From NCBI GenBank assembly GCA_029204225.1, contig CM055113.1:30076177-30140176 (forward strand): a DNA stretch of 64,000 bases, given 5' to 3'. Under the pieces are notes generated by a model, which was given only the letters and a program-made list of their open reading frames with translations, searched no databases and had not been told where the DNA came from. Positions 49,144 to 62,570 of this stretch are shown one piece after another. The DNA comes from Diphasiastrum complanatum. Lineage: Eukaryota; Streptophyta; Lycopodiopsida; Lycopodiales; Lycopodiaceae. How positions within the stretch are numbered: the first letter of the stretch is position 1; each line of letters opens with the position of its first letter. Made by a program: the position numbers and the translations under genes.

Positions 49144-49495
49144 TGAGCTTGATGAGGACAATGCTTCCCAACTTGAATTGTTTTCTCAAGATATCTTTGA
49201 TATTGGTGACCAATCTTCATATGACTTCTGCCAATCCAAAAACTATCAAATCCCTTTTGTACCCAATAAAACTATTGAGTTCAAATCTGCCTTTACCGCC
49301 TATAAGCTTTGGAGCCTTCCCACTGTCAATTTTTTGATGTCACATCTTACTGAAAAAGAAATAGAAGTTTGTAAGTCCGTTGATTTACACAAAAATCCTT
49401 CTCTTGAAGCTCCTGTAACCTTTGATACTATTATTCACATGAACAAATTTGAGTTTAAGTTGTTAAGCTGGTATACTTATTTTGGACATGGATAA
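49139..49495 (+). CDS. Unrecognised 118-residue ORF
   Basis: ATG at 49139, stop at 49493-49495. The product is mixed in composition, acidic at the start (MVELDEDNASQLELF), with aromatic-rich middle and end (LLSWYTYFGHG). After the TAA the same frame stays open for about 30 codons (including LCGGMVAGTSWMS), which suggests a longer original ORF with a nonsense change. No domain is recognised. It could be a captured exon or part of a decayed element. Confidence 0.3.
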   Translation: MVELDEDNASQLELFSQDIFDIGDQSSYDFCQSKNYQIPFVPNKTIEFKSAFTAYKLWSLPTVNFLMSHLTEKEIEVCKSVDLHKNPSLEAPVTFDTIIHMNKFEFKLLSWYTYFGHG

Positions 49496-49651
49496 CAATT
49501 GACATTCAATGTTGACATCTGTCTTCCTCACTATGCTAACTGTGCGGTTTTGTGTGGTGGGATGGTGGCAGGTACCAGCTGGATGTCTTGAAATTTGTTT
49601 CGCTATATGGTGCTTTCTTTCTTTGAAGTACTGTATGCTTTCAGCTATGTT

Positions 49652-49821
<170 letters not shown>

Positions 49822-49984
49822 TTTTTCTCAGAGAAGACTGTTGGTATACCTGATCTGATAGTATCTTGATGGTTTGAACAAGAAAGCATAGCAAAAAAAT
49901 TTGTCGAAATGGCAAGCAGACAATAAAGAAAATTAAAGAAAAATAGTAGAAAAGAAAACAACTAATACATATCAAGATAAAAAC

Positions 49985-52290
49985 AGGGTTTATTGTACTT
50001 TCTCAGTCTGCTCCCATTGACCATAGTGTCGAGGATATCGCCTTGAAGGGTTTGGAATTGTACATATCCAGAGGCAAATATTGTAGGTTGTCTTTGAAGG
50101 ATTTGGCCTGGTATAGCAGGACCTTATCTTCAACTTGGAAGTCTCTAAGTTTCAATGATCAATTATGCCATGCTTTTTGTCGTCGTTTGTGGACTTGTTG
50201 AGTATGGATGTTGATCCGTCATGTTTCACAGAGTTGCTCCAGATGGAGTAACCTGTTTGCTAGAATTTGTTGAGTATCAAGCTCAAGATTATAGGCCACT
50301 CGAAGGGAGGGGATATGGAATTCCACAGGCATAATGGCTCCATATGTTAGCTAAAAAGGGGTTAAGCCTGTAGCTCTCTTCGGGGTGGTGCGATAAGCCC
50401 AAAGAGCAGCATGGAGTATGAGTTCCCAATCAAATTGGCTAGATTTGACGGTTTTGGTGAGAATTCCACATAAGATTTTATTGGTGGATTCTGCCTAGCC
50501 ATTGCATCGTGGATAGTATGGGGAACTTTTGCGATGTACCACAAAAAAATATGAAATGAGATCTGCTATGACAAAGTTAAGAAAATGTGTACTCCTATCA
50601 CTGATAAGTTCTAGATGACATCCTAAATGAGCTATAACCTGTTCATAGAAAAATTCTGCGATAGAACGATCGTCAGTATTGCAAACAGCTCTTGCTTCAA
50701 CCCATTTGGTGCAATAGTCCGTAGCTACAATGATGTAACGAGATTGTGTGTGTCGAGCACTGGGACTAATAGGTCCAACATAATCAATCTCCCATTTCTG
50801 GAATGCTTGATCAGTGGTTACAAGGTGTAAAGGCATGTAGTCGGTCTTTTAAAAGTGTTTCATTTCCAGACATCACAGGCCTTAGTGTAATTGTTCGTAT
50901 CCTTGAAGAGGGTTGGCCACCAAAAACTGGCCAATAGGATTTTCTTAGCAGTCATTTCAGAAGAGAAATGGCCTGCACCAATACCTTCACGAGTGAGGAA
51001 AATTATAGAGGGTATTTCTCCTTCAGTAAGACATCGTCGGATGATTCCATCTAATCCTTGCTTGTAAAGTTGTCCTGCAATTAACGTATAAGGTTTAGTT
51101 TTGAGGATCAATGCACGTTGTTCAGGTTTAGACAAGGAAAGATCCATCTCCCTGAAGTTAAATTTTTGTGATTTCCTTAGCCCATACGGGCGTAGAGTCA
51201 ACCTGGAAAGGATGGCAACTGGTAAATCATCATTGACGTCTTGATCAAGGGTAGGAAGGTTAGGGATTTGGGATAGATGATCTACTAGAAAATGTTGAAC
51301 TTATGAACCACAATCCTAAACTCAAATTCTCGTAGTAATAGGATCCATCTAGTAATACGGCCTATGGTGTGGGTCTTGTTGATGAGATACAATAGTGCTT
51401 GATGATCAGTGAAGAATGCAAAAACTTTTCCTAGAAGATAATGGCAAAACTTATGAACCGCATATATCATTGCCAAGGCTTCACGTTCAATAGTGGTATA
51501 ATTGACTTCAATTGGTATCAATTGTCGACCAATAAAACAGATTGGGTAGTCCTTTTTGAAATCTCCCGATTGGGTGAGCACTGCTCCAATGGCATACTTG
51601 GATGCATCAGTATGCACATGAAATTCTTTAGAATAATCAGGAGCCCGGAGGATGGGTGCATTGGTAAGGGCTTCTTTGAGTTGATTAAATGCGACGCGTT
51701 GTTCATCCGTCCATTTGGGAACTACAACTACTTTGTAGACTAAGTGTGCTTTGTTAGCGAAATCGAGAATAAAGCACTGATAGTAGTTGGCGTGGCCAAG
51801 GAAAGAGTAAACTTTGCGTATCATACACAGTTTCGATAGATTTTGAATGATAAGGATCTTTTTTGGGTCAGTGACAATGCCATTTTGGGATTTTTTTTCG
51901 AGCACAAACAGATGGCGTGTTTCTTTCGAATGTGCTCCTAAATTGTCCAAGTAAACCTCTAGGGTATCGCCCATCTGTTGAGAAAAGGCCATTTGCATAA
52001 CACGTTGGAAGGTGCTAGGGGCATTGCAGAGACCAAAAGGCATTACTTTCCAGCAGAAGGTTCCCCATTCTGTGGCAAAAGCAGTTTTATGTTGATCTTC
52101 TTCAGCGATTTGGATCATATTGTATCCGCTAAAGCCATCTAAGAAGGAGTAAGCCTCATCTCCTGCTAGATTTTCTAAGATGGATTCTCCAAAAGGTAAA
52201 GGAAAATGATCATGTTCGGTGACGACGTTAAGTTTCTTAAAGTCCCTTATTAATTACTTTGGAGGGCCTAAAGAGGGAACCACCTTCTTA
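49985..52290 (-). pseudogene. Ty3/gypsy pol remnant (G4): RT, RNase H, integrase
   Basis: The minus strand reads RT from about 52260 (DHFPLPFGESILENLAG, SFLDGFSGYNM, FATEWGTFCWKVMPFGLCNA, VYLDNLGAHS) and RNase H (HVHTDASKYAIGAVLTQSG, EREALAMIYAVHKF, FFTDHQALLYLI). The integrase zinc region and core follow: KWEIDYVGPI, RYIIVATDYCTKWVEARA, LELISDRSTHF (51200-50500). A broken C-terminus follows to about 49990. The second RT catalytic Asp is Asn (YLDN), and the integrase SDRG is SDRS. Frameshifts lie near 51290, 50850 and 50500. It is close to G2 in sequence. Confidence 0.85.
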
Positions 52291-52703
52291 TTAAGGCTAA
52301 TAGCTCCTTTTGGGCCTACAAAGCTTACAATGGATATTATATTGCCTTGAAAAGCACTGATGTACTAAAAGTACATGACAGTAGCAGTGGTTTCTTGTGA
52401 GGATGCCATGTTTAGTCCCTCGACTGCTCTTGCCTTCCTTAGAATTAAACCATTCATAACGTTATTGTCAGCCATTGTGAAACCAATAGTAAGTATGTTA
52501 AGAAGAGCCTACTACTCATTGCTTAACAAATATGAAGTGAATGGTTTATGTGCATACTTGTGCAAACGCTTATAGCTTTATGGTTTGAAATTGAACCTAA
52601 TCGAAAATGAAGATAGTAGTAATATTTGATGCTACAAAGAGCGCAAGTTTTATTTGTTAGTGCTTAAACACAATAGTATTCCCTTTGAAATAGCAATCAT
52701 TCA
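52291..52703. other. No gene seen; left flank of copia C
   Basis: AT-rich sequence between the RT remnant and copia C. The last five bases (52699-52703, ATTCA) are the target-site duplication of copia C. Confidence 0.5.
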
Positions 52704-53548
52704 TGTCAATTTTCAGAGAAAAAGGACAAATATTGATTGTAATATCAATCATTAAGAGTTATTGATTGCTTAATCTAAAGATCTATCAAGTTCTAGATGT
52801 TAGATCTTGATCTAGATGCTATACACTATGATTTAAGCAAGAGCAATGGATCAAATGATCAAACACATGGATGGGCGGTCTCACACGTGTGGAGGACAGT
52901 ACCTGTACGGCCTGTTTACAGAGAGTAAAGTACATTAACTTACAAATGCATTTCACTCATCACAACTCAAGACAAATGTGGAAATCTCAACAAAACTAGA
53001 ATTTGCCAATGTCACATCAACTTGTTATTGATTTGGTTGATCTCTTTATAGATCAAGTACATCCACGAGCTGTGTACTGTTGAGCAGGCCTTCACACATG
53101 TGAAGAGTGCCTGATCATCAAGATCCACCAATGGGAGTCATATGTGCTCATTTCCCAAGGTTGACTATTCTCTTTGGCTCAAAAACAAAAAGCTAGTCTT
53201 CATAGAAATATTCCCTATGAAATAGGATCTAATGGAATCTTTCTATCTTATCTTCTAGAAGCTTATCCACACGTGTGAATGGTATCTTGACATGTGTGAG
53301 TAATAACTCATTCACATGGAAGTCCAATCTATTTACAGAAAGTTTGACCAATTTGACCATTTTCAAGATTCTACTCAAAGGTCAATTTCACATTAGTGTA
53401 GATCAAGCTAAAACCAATCTAACTTAATAAAAATGACTTATGTACATTCTTTCACATGTGGGAATAGACTCCACACGTGTGATATCCTATCAAGCTCAAA
53501 TAACTTGAGATCTACAAGATACAACAAGTTGGAAGTGATATTTTAACA
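52704..53548 (-). repeat. 3' LTR of copia C
   Basis: 845 bp, TGTTAAAATATC to AAATTGACA on the minus strand. It contains about six CACACGTGTG-type palindromes. The plus-strand flank 53549-53557 (CTCCTCCTC) is the complement of the polypurine tract GAGGAGGAG. Confidence 0.93.
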
Positions 53549-53599
53549 CTCCTCCTCACTTCTAACTTGGCAAGTCTAATGTACACATATCTACAACTC

Positions 53600-56500
53600 C
53601 AAGAGCATTTCTTAACTTTAAAAATAAATCTTTAGCCAAAGGTTTGGTTAAGATATCAGCTATGCACTCGAATGAAGGCACATGATGAAGTTGAACCTCC
53701 TTGGATTGCACCTTCTCCCTCACAAAGATGGGCTATCTCAATATGCTTTGTTCTAGCATGGAAGATCGGATTGGTAGCAATTTGTTGAGAGGCTTGATTG
53801 TCACACTAGATGCAAGGGACCTCCTCGTCCTTTAGCACTTGAAGCTCCACCAAAAGTTTTCTTAGCCATAGGAGTTCTTTGGTTGTTGAAGTCAATGCCT
53901 TGTACTCGGCTTCACAAGAGGAAAGAGAAATTGTATCTTGCTTTTTGGAAAGCCAAGATATCACTCCTCCACAAAGAAAAGTGACAAATGCACTTATGGA
54001 TCTTCTATCCATCTTATCTCCTGCAAAATCTGAATCCAAAAATGCTCTCAAGTACAAGTTAGATCTTTGATAGAGAATGCCAAAAAATATAGTAGAAGAG
54101 ACATATCTAAGCACTCTCTTGGCACTTTCCAATGACGCATCAAGGGACCTTGCATATATTGACTTAACTTGCTTACACTATAGCTCAAATCTGATCTAGT
54201 GATTGTCAAATAGATTAAGGAGCTATTAGCTTCCTAAAGAGTGTGATGTCCTCAAAGGATGCTTCATCACAATCATTAGTAACTATACAAGTTTGCTCCA
54301 TAGGGGTGTCAATCCCTTTACAATCTTTCATGCTAAACCTCTCAAGAATGGAAGTAGCATACTTTGATTGACTTATAGAAGTAAAATAACTACCTCTAGT
54401 AACTTCTATTCCAAGTATCAACTTAAGAAGTCCTAGATCTACCATCTTGAATTCACTAGACAAGAAAACTTTAACATTTCTTATGCCTTTACCATCATTT
54501 CCTGTCAATATGATATCATCAACATAAAGTACTAAAATGATGATCTTTCATCATTACATTTGATGTACAAAGAAGGGTCATAAGAGCTAATCACAAAGCC
54601 AAGAGAGTAGAGAAAATCATGCAACCTAGAGTACCAAGTCTAGGTGCTTGCTTCAAGCCATATAGGCTCTTCCTTAAGTGGCAAACCTTGTCCTCCTCAC
54701 CATACTTGATGAAGCCCTCGGGTTGCAACATGTATATTTCCTCCTCCAAGTAGCCATTCAAAAAAGCATTTGTCACATCCATTTGATAGAGATTCCACTT
54801 GAATAAAGTAGCAATACAAATGATCAATCTAATGGTTACAAGTTTTGCTATAGGAGCAAATGTTTCTTCATAATCTATGCCTTTAGTTTGAAGAAACCCC
54901 TTAGCAACCAATCTAGCTTTGTACTTACTTATAGATCCATCTTTATTGTACTTTAATCTATACATCCACTTACATGCAAGTGGCTTCTTCCCATATGGAA
55001 GGTGTACAAGATTCCAAGTTTGATTATCTATCAAAGCATCAAACTCTACTTGCATTGCATCTCTCCAAACTTGTGATCTACTTGCATCTTCATAACGTGA
55101 TGGCTCTTCAAGCATTGTGGTTAGAAAAGAGTAAGAGGTAGAAGGAGATGTGTCTTCCCTTTGCTTTCCTTTCTCAAAGTATGTGAGCCTTGAAGGCTCG
55201 ACCTTGTCCTTGTGGATCTTCTCGGCTCCTTTGGCACATGATTTTGATCTTCCAAAAGACCACTTTCAAGAGGCTCCTCCTTGGGTGTTGCAAGATATTC
55301 ATCACCTAAGAGATTAGATGAATTTGAGATTCATCAAACAAGACATCCTTGCTAACTTTTACTTTCTTTGAAATAGGATCAAATATCCTATATCTTTTGC
55401 TATTTTCACTATAGCCTACAAATATTCCTTTGTTGCATATTCTTTCCTTCTTGTTTCCAAAGGAATGTGGACATAACATATACATCCAAACACTTTAAAA
55501 TCTTTTACATTGGGCTTATTGCCAAACAAAGCTTGAAATGGTGAGATCCCACCAATAGCACTACTAGGAAGCTTATTACATAAGTAATTAGCACAAGTTA
55601 TGGCTTCCCCCCAAAAAGTGATGGGTAGAGATGCATCGTCTTAAAGACTTTGCACATTCACAAAGACTCCTATTTTTCCTCTCGACCACCCCATTTTGTT
55701 GGGGGGTGTAAGGACAAGTGATTTCTCTCTTAATGCCATTGATCTCACAAAAGTCTCTCATCTTGTTGGAGATATACTCTCCTCCATTATCACATCTTAG
55801 AACTTTAATGCAAGAACTAAGTTGCTTTTCCACTAGAGACTTAAACTTTACAAAAGCTTCATATACAAGGCTTTTCTTAGGCAATAATTCAATCCAAGTG
55901 TATCTAGTACAATCATCAATAAAAGTCACATACATTAAAGCTCCTCCATTACTTTCATGAGAAAAAGTATGTACATCCGAATGGATAAGATCAAAGGTGA
56001 GGTAGATCTCGTTAAAGATCTCTTGTAGAAAGTCTTGTGTGACTTTGCAAGGCCACATGCCTCACACACTTTGCCACACTTCTTGAAAGCTTTTGGTAGG
56101 CCGAGAGCTAGCTTCTTTGATGCCATGGATTCCATTGATTGAAGATTAGGATGGCCCAATATTTTGTGCCAAAGCTCCACTTGAGTCAACTCCTCCCTAA
56201 CCATATTCACACTTTCAATAGCCACACTAGCATCCAACTTGAAAAGCCTTCCTTGCTTAATGCCACTAGCTATGCACTTATCATTTTTCAAGATGGAACA
56301 CACTCCATTCTTGAAATGTACATCTAGTCCATTGTCCATCAATTGACCAACACTCAGCAAGTTTTTTGTAATGGATGGAACATACAAAGCATTATCAAGA
56401 TCTATCCTTTTAGATCATCCTAAGCATAATGGAATAGATCCTATGCCATCTATCTTGCATTCTTGATCACTAGTTGTGTAGATTGATTTCTTAGAATCAT

Positions 56501-57512
56501 TGCAAGAAAGTAGATAAGAGAAATAATGCTTGTTGAATGACATGTGGGAACTAGCCCCACTATCAATCCACCATGTTTCTTGGCTTGATGTCGGTGTAGG
56601 TGCTACCATCAAGGATGTGTTGAAGCCATCCTCTTCCTCCTCCCCTTGTGCAAGATTGCCTTGATCTTCATTCCCTTGTGCATTCTTCTTCTTATAGCAT
56701 TCAGAAGCAAAGTGTCATTTCTTCCCACAAAAAAAACACTTCAACTTTGCTTTGTTCTTTTGCTTCCCTTTGGAGGTAGATGCTCCATCCTTTGCCTCGG
56801 CCTCCTTGCCTTGGATCTTCTTGAAAGGATGAGACTTCTTCTTGCCTTTAGATGTGAAGTTTGCTTTCTCATCACCATTATGTAGTAATAAGGACCCCAT
56901 TCTTGTTTTGAGGTGTAGAATCCTACTCTCCTCAGCCACAAGAACATTATGCAATTTTTCAATTGATGGACGTTGGTCTTGAATAGCAAAAGATCGAACT
57001 AGATTAGAGAACTCATCTCCTAATCCATTCAAGATTACTTGTACTAGCTCATTATCTTGGATCTTCTCTCCTATAGATCCCAATTCTTTATTCAAGGATT
57101 TTATCCTTACGACATACTCTTTTCCATTTTCTCCTCTTCCCCTCATGCTTTGCAAGATCAAGTTTCTTAGCATAAGCACTCTTGAAGTGTTATTGGATTC
57201 ATAAATTTTCTTTAGTGAATCCCAAGCCTCTTTTGATGTGGTACAAAAAGCCACCTTCTTTAAGAGGTCATTGCTTACATTTAACTTCAAGCAATGTAGG
57301 GCTAATCTAACCCTCTTCTTGTATTTTAGTTGTTCTTGGGGAGCTTGAGGCTCTTCCTCAACTTCTAAGACAATATCAAAGAGATCATGAACCATTAGTA
57401 GTGATTCCATTCTTACTTTCCAAATGGAATAGTTTGTGGAAGTTAGTTTCTCACTAGATTCTAACATATATACACCAATGGATGTTATTTTGAATGAATG
57501 CCTATGAGACAC
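53600..57512 (-). pseudogene. copia C gag-pol remnant
   Basis: ATG at 57512. Gag (to about 56715) with NYSIWKVRMESLL, SKEAWDSLKKIYESNNTSRV and a CCHC knuckle CFFCGKK-stop-HFASEC, where TGA sits in place of the knuckle Gly. Protease WWIDSGASSHMS near 56570 keeps DSG, followed by a TGA at 56412. Pre-integrase LWHKILGHPN and CEACGLAKSHK near 56200-56070. Integrase DLIHSDVHTF, TFIDDCTRYTWIELLPKKS, LRCDNGGEYIS, PQQNGVVERKNRSL (55990-55640) after a frameshift. RT TWNLVHLPYGKKP, YQMDVTNAFLNG, YGLKQAPR and LYVDDIILTG (55060-54510). RNase H LDSDFAGDKMDRRS, SSCEAEYKALTSTTKE (54080-53880), then a TAG and frame loss. It encodes the usual copia polyprotein, now inactive. Confidence 0.9.
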
Positions 57513-57986
57513 TCAAAGTTCTCTTGATAAGGTGTGATCTAAAATAGATTTCTAGCTTTCAAAAAGCTTCTAATCTTGGCCCAATCAATTCTAGTTCAAC
57601 TTGGATGATGGTATAATAGATCAACTACAAATATCCTAGCAATTCACTCTACAAAGAGATTGATTCTAGTTCAAATTGGTTTGATATTCCACACACACTT
57701 AAGATCTGAACAAATCAGCCTTAAAGATCTAATCTAATGCTTCAAAATGAATTACTTCAATGACTCAAATCACTATTTGATCATTAGCATTCAATAGATT
57801 GAACTAGTTCTATTGTTGTACGGTTTCACATGTGTGGACAGTACTTCAGCAGCCCACAAATCGATCTTGACCAAAAACAATGAAGTTGCTTCTCTCTTTG
57901 AACTCGCCCTCTCAATTAGAACTTAAAAACAACAAATTGTCAATGATTTCTCAAGTACTATTAATCATTTAGATCACTCTTAGACT

Positions 57987-58000
57987 TGGCTCTGATACCA
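57987..58000 (-). other. Primer-binding site of copia C
   Basis: The minus strand reads TGGTATCAGAGCCA directly after the 5' LTR; initiator tRNA-Met type. Confidence 0.94.
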
Positions 58001-58852
58001 TGTCAATTTTCAGAGAAAAAAGACAAATACTGATTGTACTATCAATAATTAAGAGTTATTGATTGCTTAATCCAAATATCTATCAAGTTCTAGATGTTAG
58101 ATCTTGATCTAGATGCTTTACACTATGATTTAAGCAAGAGGAATGGATCAAATGATCAAACACATGGATGGGCGGCCTCACACATGTGGAGGACAGTACC
58201 TATACGATATGCTTACAGAGAGTAAAGTACATTAACTTACAAATGCATTTCATTCATCAAAACTCAAGACAAATGTGAAAATCTCAACAAAACTAGAATT
58301 TGCCAATGTCACATCAACTTGTTATTGATTTGGTTGATCTCTTTATAGATCAAGTACATCCACGAGCTGTGTATTGTCCAACAGGCCTTCACACGTGTGA
58401 AGAGTGCCTAGTCATCCAGATCCACCAATGGGAGTCATATGTGCTCATTTCCCAAGGTTGACTATTCTCTTTGGCTAGAAAACAAAAAGCTAGTCTTCCA
58501 CATTTATAGGAATATTCCTTATAAAATAGGATCTAATGGAATCTTGCTATCTTATCTTCTAGAAGCTTATCCACACGTGTGAATGGTATTTTGACATGTG
58601 TGAGTAATAACTCATTCACATGGAAGTCCAATCTATTTATAAAAAGTTTGAGCAATTTGACCATTTTCAAGATTCTACTCAAAGGTCAATTTCACACTAG
58701 TGTAGATCAAGCTAAAATCAATCTAACTTAATAAAAATGGCTTATGTACATTCTTTCACACGTGGGAATAGACTCCACATGTGTGAGATCCTATCAAGCT
58801 CAAATAACTTGAGATCTACAAGATACAACAAGTTGGAAGTGATATTTTAACG
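58001..58852 (-). repeat. 5' LTR of copia C
   Basis: 852 bp and collinear with 52704-53548. The outermost base differs (plus strand ends AACG instead of AACA), a decay of the terminal CA/TG. ATTCA follows. Confidence 0.92.
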
Positions 58853-58857
58853 ATTCA

Positions 58858-61800
58858 CAAGCATGATAACGAAACCAATTATAGCATGAGGTATACTAAT
58901 CATAATCAAAATGTGCCAGTGTCTAAGTTGTATCTTTAGTATAATAGCATGATACTATAATAGTTTCGTCTCTGGAGTATGTATGTAGCCTTTAGTTACT
59001 TATGGAACAACCACACATCCATGTTGTCCTTTGAAGGATAGTAAAGTATACTATAAACTGTAGTTAACAGACCAAACTATCATCCTTTCATATCTATAAT
59101 AAGGAGTTTGAATCCCTACAACCATTCATGAGATAGGAAGTGCTTCATCGCTGGTCATTATGAAGCTCTTGTCTCAACCTACCATATGTGATGCATAACT
59201 ATCATTATCATGCTTTATGAAGTATGTGGAAGGAGGCATTGGTTCATCGCTGGTCAAGCATATCCAAGTTTTTATCTATGGGATTTTTTCATTTCAATTT
59301 TTGTTTTTCCATGAGCATTTTAGTCATTTTTGGACTACGGAAATGCATATGCAGTTAATGTGTTTGGTGAATTGTAATGGCTTAAGTAGAGAAGTGTAAT
59401 AGTTTTGGAATGCATACCTTCATTTTTTCCGTATATTTGTTGCATGGATCTGTTTTGCAAAATCATTGGTATAAATTTTATAAGCATGACATTGTCCATT
59501 AAAATTATGTTTTTTGAGCAAGTGCTTTATCAGGAAAATTATACTCGTAATGATTTAACCAAACGTAAAATGTTTCAGAGGGAGGCAATTGAACATTTGC
59601 CCGACATCGCTCGACAGTGGTGACCCCCTGAATATATTAAACACATGGTTTCAATTTTAAACCACGGTGTGTGTTGGAATTTCATCTGGGCAATAAATAG
59701 AAAAAAATCGAATGCAAAATCTATTCAATCAATAAATAGCCATTACGATTACAACTTGGGCTTACAACCGAAAATTTTTCTCGGAAGTTGTCGGTGACTG
59801 GATAAACCGTTGGGTGAGCTTGTTAGCTTACACAACGTCCCAGAATAAAAACGAGCAAATTTTGTCAGTTTTTAGCTTTGAATAAGCCTCCTCCTAGGAG
59901 AGGATGCAACCCTTAGAGCTGTGACTGGGCTGAATTCTTGGTGGGGGATTCCGTAAGGCTTTTTAACAATTGACGAATTGGATTCACTTTGATTAACTGC
60001 TGTGGGCTACCGAAAATGTGAATTCTTGGATTTTTTGGCCAAGGTGTCATTTTTTCAAAAATCATGCACGGCCAGAAAGGACCTAGAAGCCTAAGATGGA
60101 AATTGAAATGGAACAAAAAAGTTGTGTCTTGATGTGCTTAAAGCAGTGGGCGTACCAACACTATTTGTTGTTAAGAACAAGAAAAAGCCGATTCATTCTT
60201 CCCCATTTCTAAATCTGTCATCGTGAGTCTTACGATGACCGTAAAGATTATGAAAAGGGACGAAAGTATGTTTGTTTGAGTGAAGTTGGAATTTTTTTTT
60301 ATATAAATCCCGAAAACTTCATATAATTGTACTATTTTTCTAACACTTTGATCAGGAATTGGAGGGCCTTCATGGAGGAAGAACCTGTGGTATGGGACAT
60401 GCAATTCCAAAATGAAGATCTGAAACTAACTGGATCAGTTGACTGTAGTATGGCCATAAATCTTAATGATGCCAAATACTGTCTGTCATAAAACGAGTAA
60501 TTTGTCGAAAATTTGAGATATTGGTCATGACCCCTTTTTTGGATATCTCAAATTTACAAAACCGGAAACCCGACAAGCTAGTTCTTTATAAAAGTTATAT
60601 TGGTGAATTTTTTAACTCATGAATTAACCAACTTCTTTGTGATTCCTTGGAAGGTAGTTCTGATTACCCGTTGACCATGGACGATGTCACAAAAATGGTT
60701 AATGAAACCGTTTTCTAAAATTCTTTTCTCTACTTGAATCTTCAAGTAATCCTTTTCTGATTTACGGGTCAATTCTCAAGCTTGGTAATAAAAAAGATCT
60801 TTTATTAAGTCATTGTGCTGGGACATCATTGGTATTTGCTTACAATGATGCAACACTTCTTGACTTTTTCGATTTTCTTGGATCTCTTCTTTTTAACTTC
60901 TCTTGGGCAAATCTCAAATGATCTATACCCCTTGGAAATTTGTGATGTTTCCTGTTAAAAAGAGGGAGAAGTAGGATGAAAAGAGAATTATCAAGGAGAA
61001 ACATCGGTCAAAGGTTCAAGGTGGAATCTGTTATATCGATGATGGACTTGTTTTATGAATAAAAAACGATACGATATTTAGATATTACAGAAAACCTTTA
61101 TGGATTATAGTGTATATCTGGTTTGAAGATTTAAAGGGAGAAAATTTAGAAAGTACTCTTGCGGTAGAAAAGTGGCTGATAACAAGTCCGATTGATTTGT
61201 GTCAGAACTTGGAATTCTATTGCAAGATGGGGGTTTGTTGAACCATGTTCCTTGCTAGTAGTAGTCAACTTGATCTTGTGGACTGAGATCCGTGGGTTGA
61301 TGCAAGGAAGGAAATTCATGCTAGCAATATATTCTTTTGAGTAGTCTCTGGTTGAGATTTTGGATGTGAAATAGCAATCTTTGAGAAATATTCTCTCTTA
61401 GAGGATAACCAAGTTACAGGATTCTCGGTTATGAAAGTGTTGTATACAGATCAGAAGTTATCTTCAGAGATATGCTATGTAGTGAATCTTTGTGGGATCA
61501 TTAAAACCTTTTGTACAAACTTTTAATCCTGTGGATCTACAAAATATTCCTTGAACTAAGTTTATTTGCATGCATAAACTAGTTGTTGGTACATAGGCAT
61601 ATTGATGAGAGTTGTGTTTGAAACAATTTCTCGCTGGGTTATAGTAATTTCTCATTGAGAATTGCTTATTAACCTAGGATTGATTTAGAATCAGATTAAA
61701 TGTGGTGTTTTGGTACTACACCTAGACATTTAAATATTTTCTAAATCTAATACACATTAGAGGAGTTTTGAGTTCCAAAGACCCTTTAAGAATTCGTGCA

Positions 61801-62570
61801 AAATGTAGTTTATATAAAATATTATAACACTAATACTTTTGACTTGCCATAACTTTTTAATCGTAGCTTAGAAGTATGTCATATAACATATTATTGGAAA
61901 GCTCTTGTTGAGCGCTTTCCAATGCACCAAACTTTGCTAAATTTGGACTTACCACTAAAAAGTTATGTCATTTTTAGTGTTGAATCAAAATGTAGACTCA
62001 AAAAGTTACGTTACGTAGATTTCAAATTTGAATGTTTTGATTGGTCCATGTGTAAGAAAAAATTGAGAAAAAATATAAAAAGAATCTTTACAAAGGGTCT
62101 TTTTTTGGATTTAGAACTCCTCTAATGGCTAACCGAGTCAGAAGCGTTAATTCTGAGTTAGTTATGGTAAATCAACAATAGAAATCTTATGGATATTATT
62201 GTTGAAATGTATTGCTTATAAGATTTACCGGAACCTCATTATATATTCTAGAGGAAAATCTAGACGTATTCTAGATTGGGAGCCTAACTTTGGAATGACA
62301 CTTTGTGCCATGTCTAAAGTAAGGGCGTTTTTTAGATTACAATCCTTATATTGGCACCGTGTGTGAGTTGTAAAAGTCTGGAACTTTCCAGATGTAAAGG
62401 ACTTTGTGAACAGCTCATGTGTCTTTTAAGAATTGGAATGCATTCTTATGATGTACTCTTATGATATGGTATGGTTTCGGGAATTTGGAGAGTTGGGATT
62501 GTTGAATTTTTAACTCAGATTCTAGGATATACCTAATCCATAAGAAAGGATTGTGATTGGTAGATTACCC
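58858..62570. other. AT-rich region, probably a very decayed gypsy interior; no gene supported
   Basis: Only short ORFs. Weak retroelement-like words occur on the plus strand (for example CYIDDGLVL near 61025, which could be an RT box) but no continuous homology can be defended. Assigned by position upstream of the integrase relic at 62575. Confidence 0.3.

Larger units (their letters stand above)
52704..58852 (-). mobile_element. Complete Ty1/copia LTR retrotransposon C with target-site duplication
   Basis: LTRs 52704-53548 and 58001-58852, flanked by ATTCA (52699-52703 and 58853-58857). The primer site lies next to the 5' LTR, the purine tract next to the 3' LTR, and gag-pol between them on the minus strand. 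About eight mismatches in the first 143 bp of the LTR pair suggest a moderately old insertion. Coding is broken. Confidence 0.93.

Noticed and set aside
59132-59260. Short direct repeat TTCATCGCTGGTCA
   Set aside because: About 14 bp, two copies, in low-complexity surroundings; not enough to call an element.
61020-61060. RT catalytic box (YIDD) of the decayed gypsy at the right end
   Set aside because: Only CYIDDGLVL matches; neighbouring RT blocks could not be found, so RT is not claimed there.
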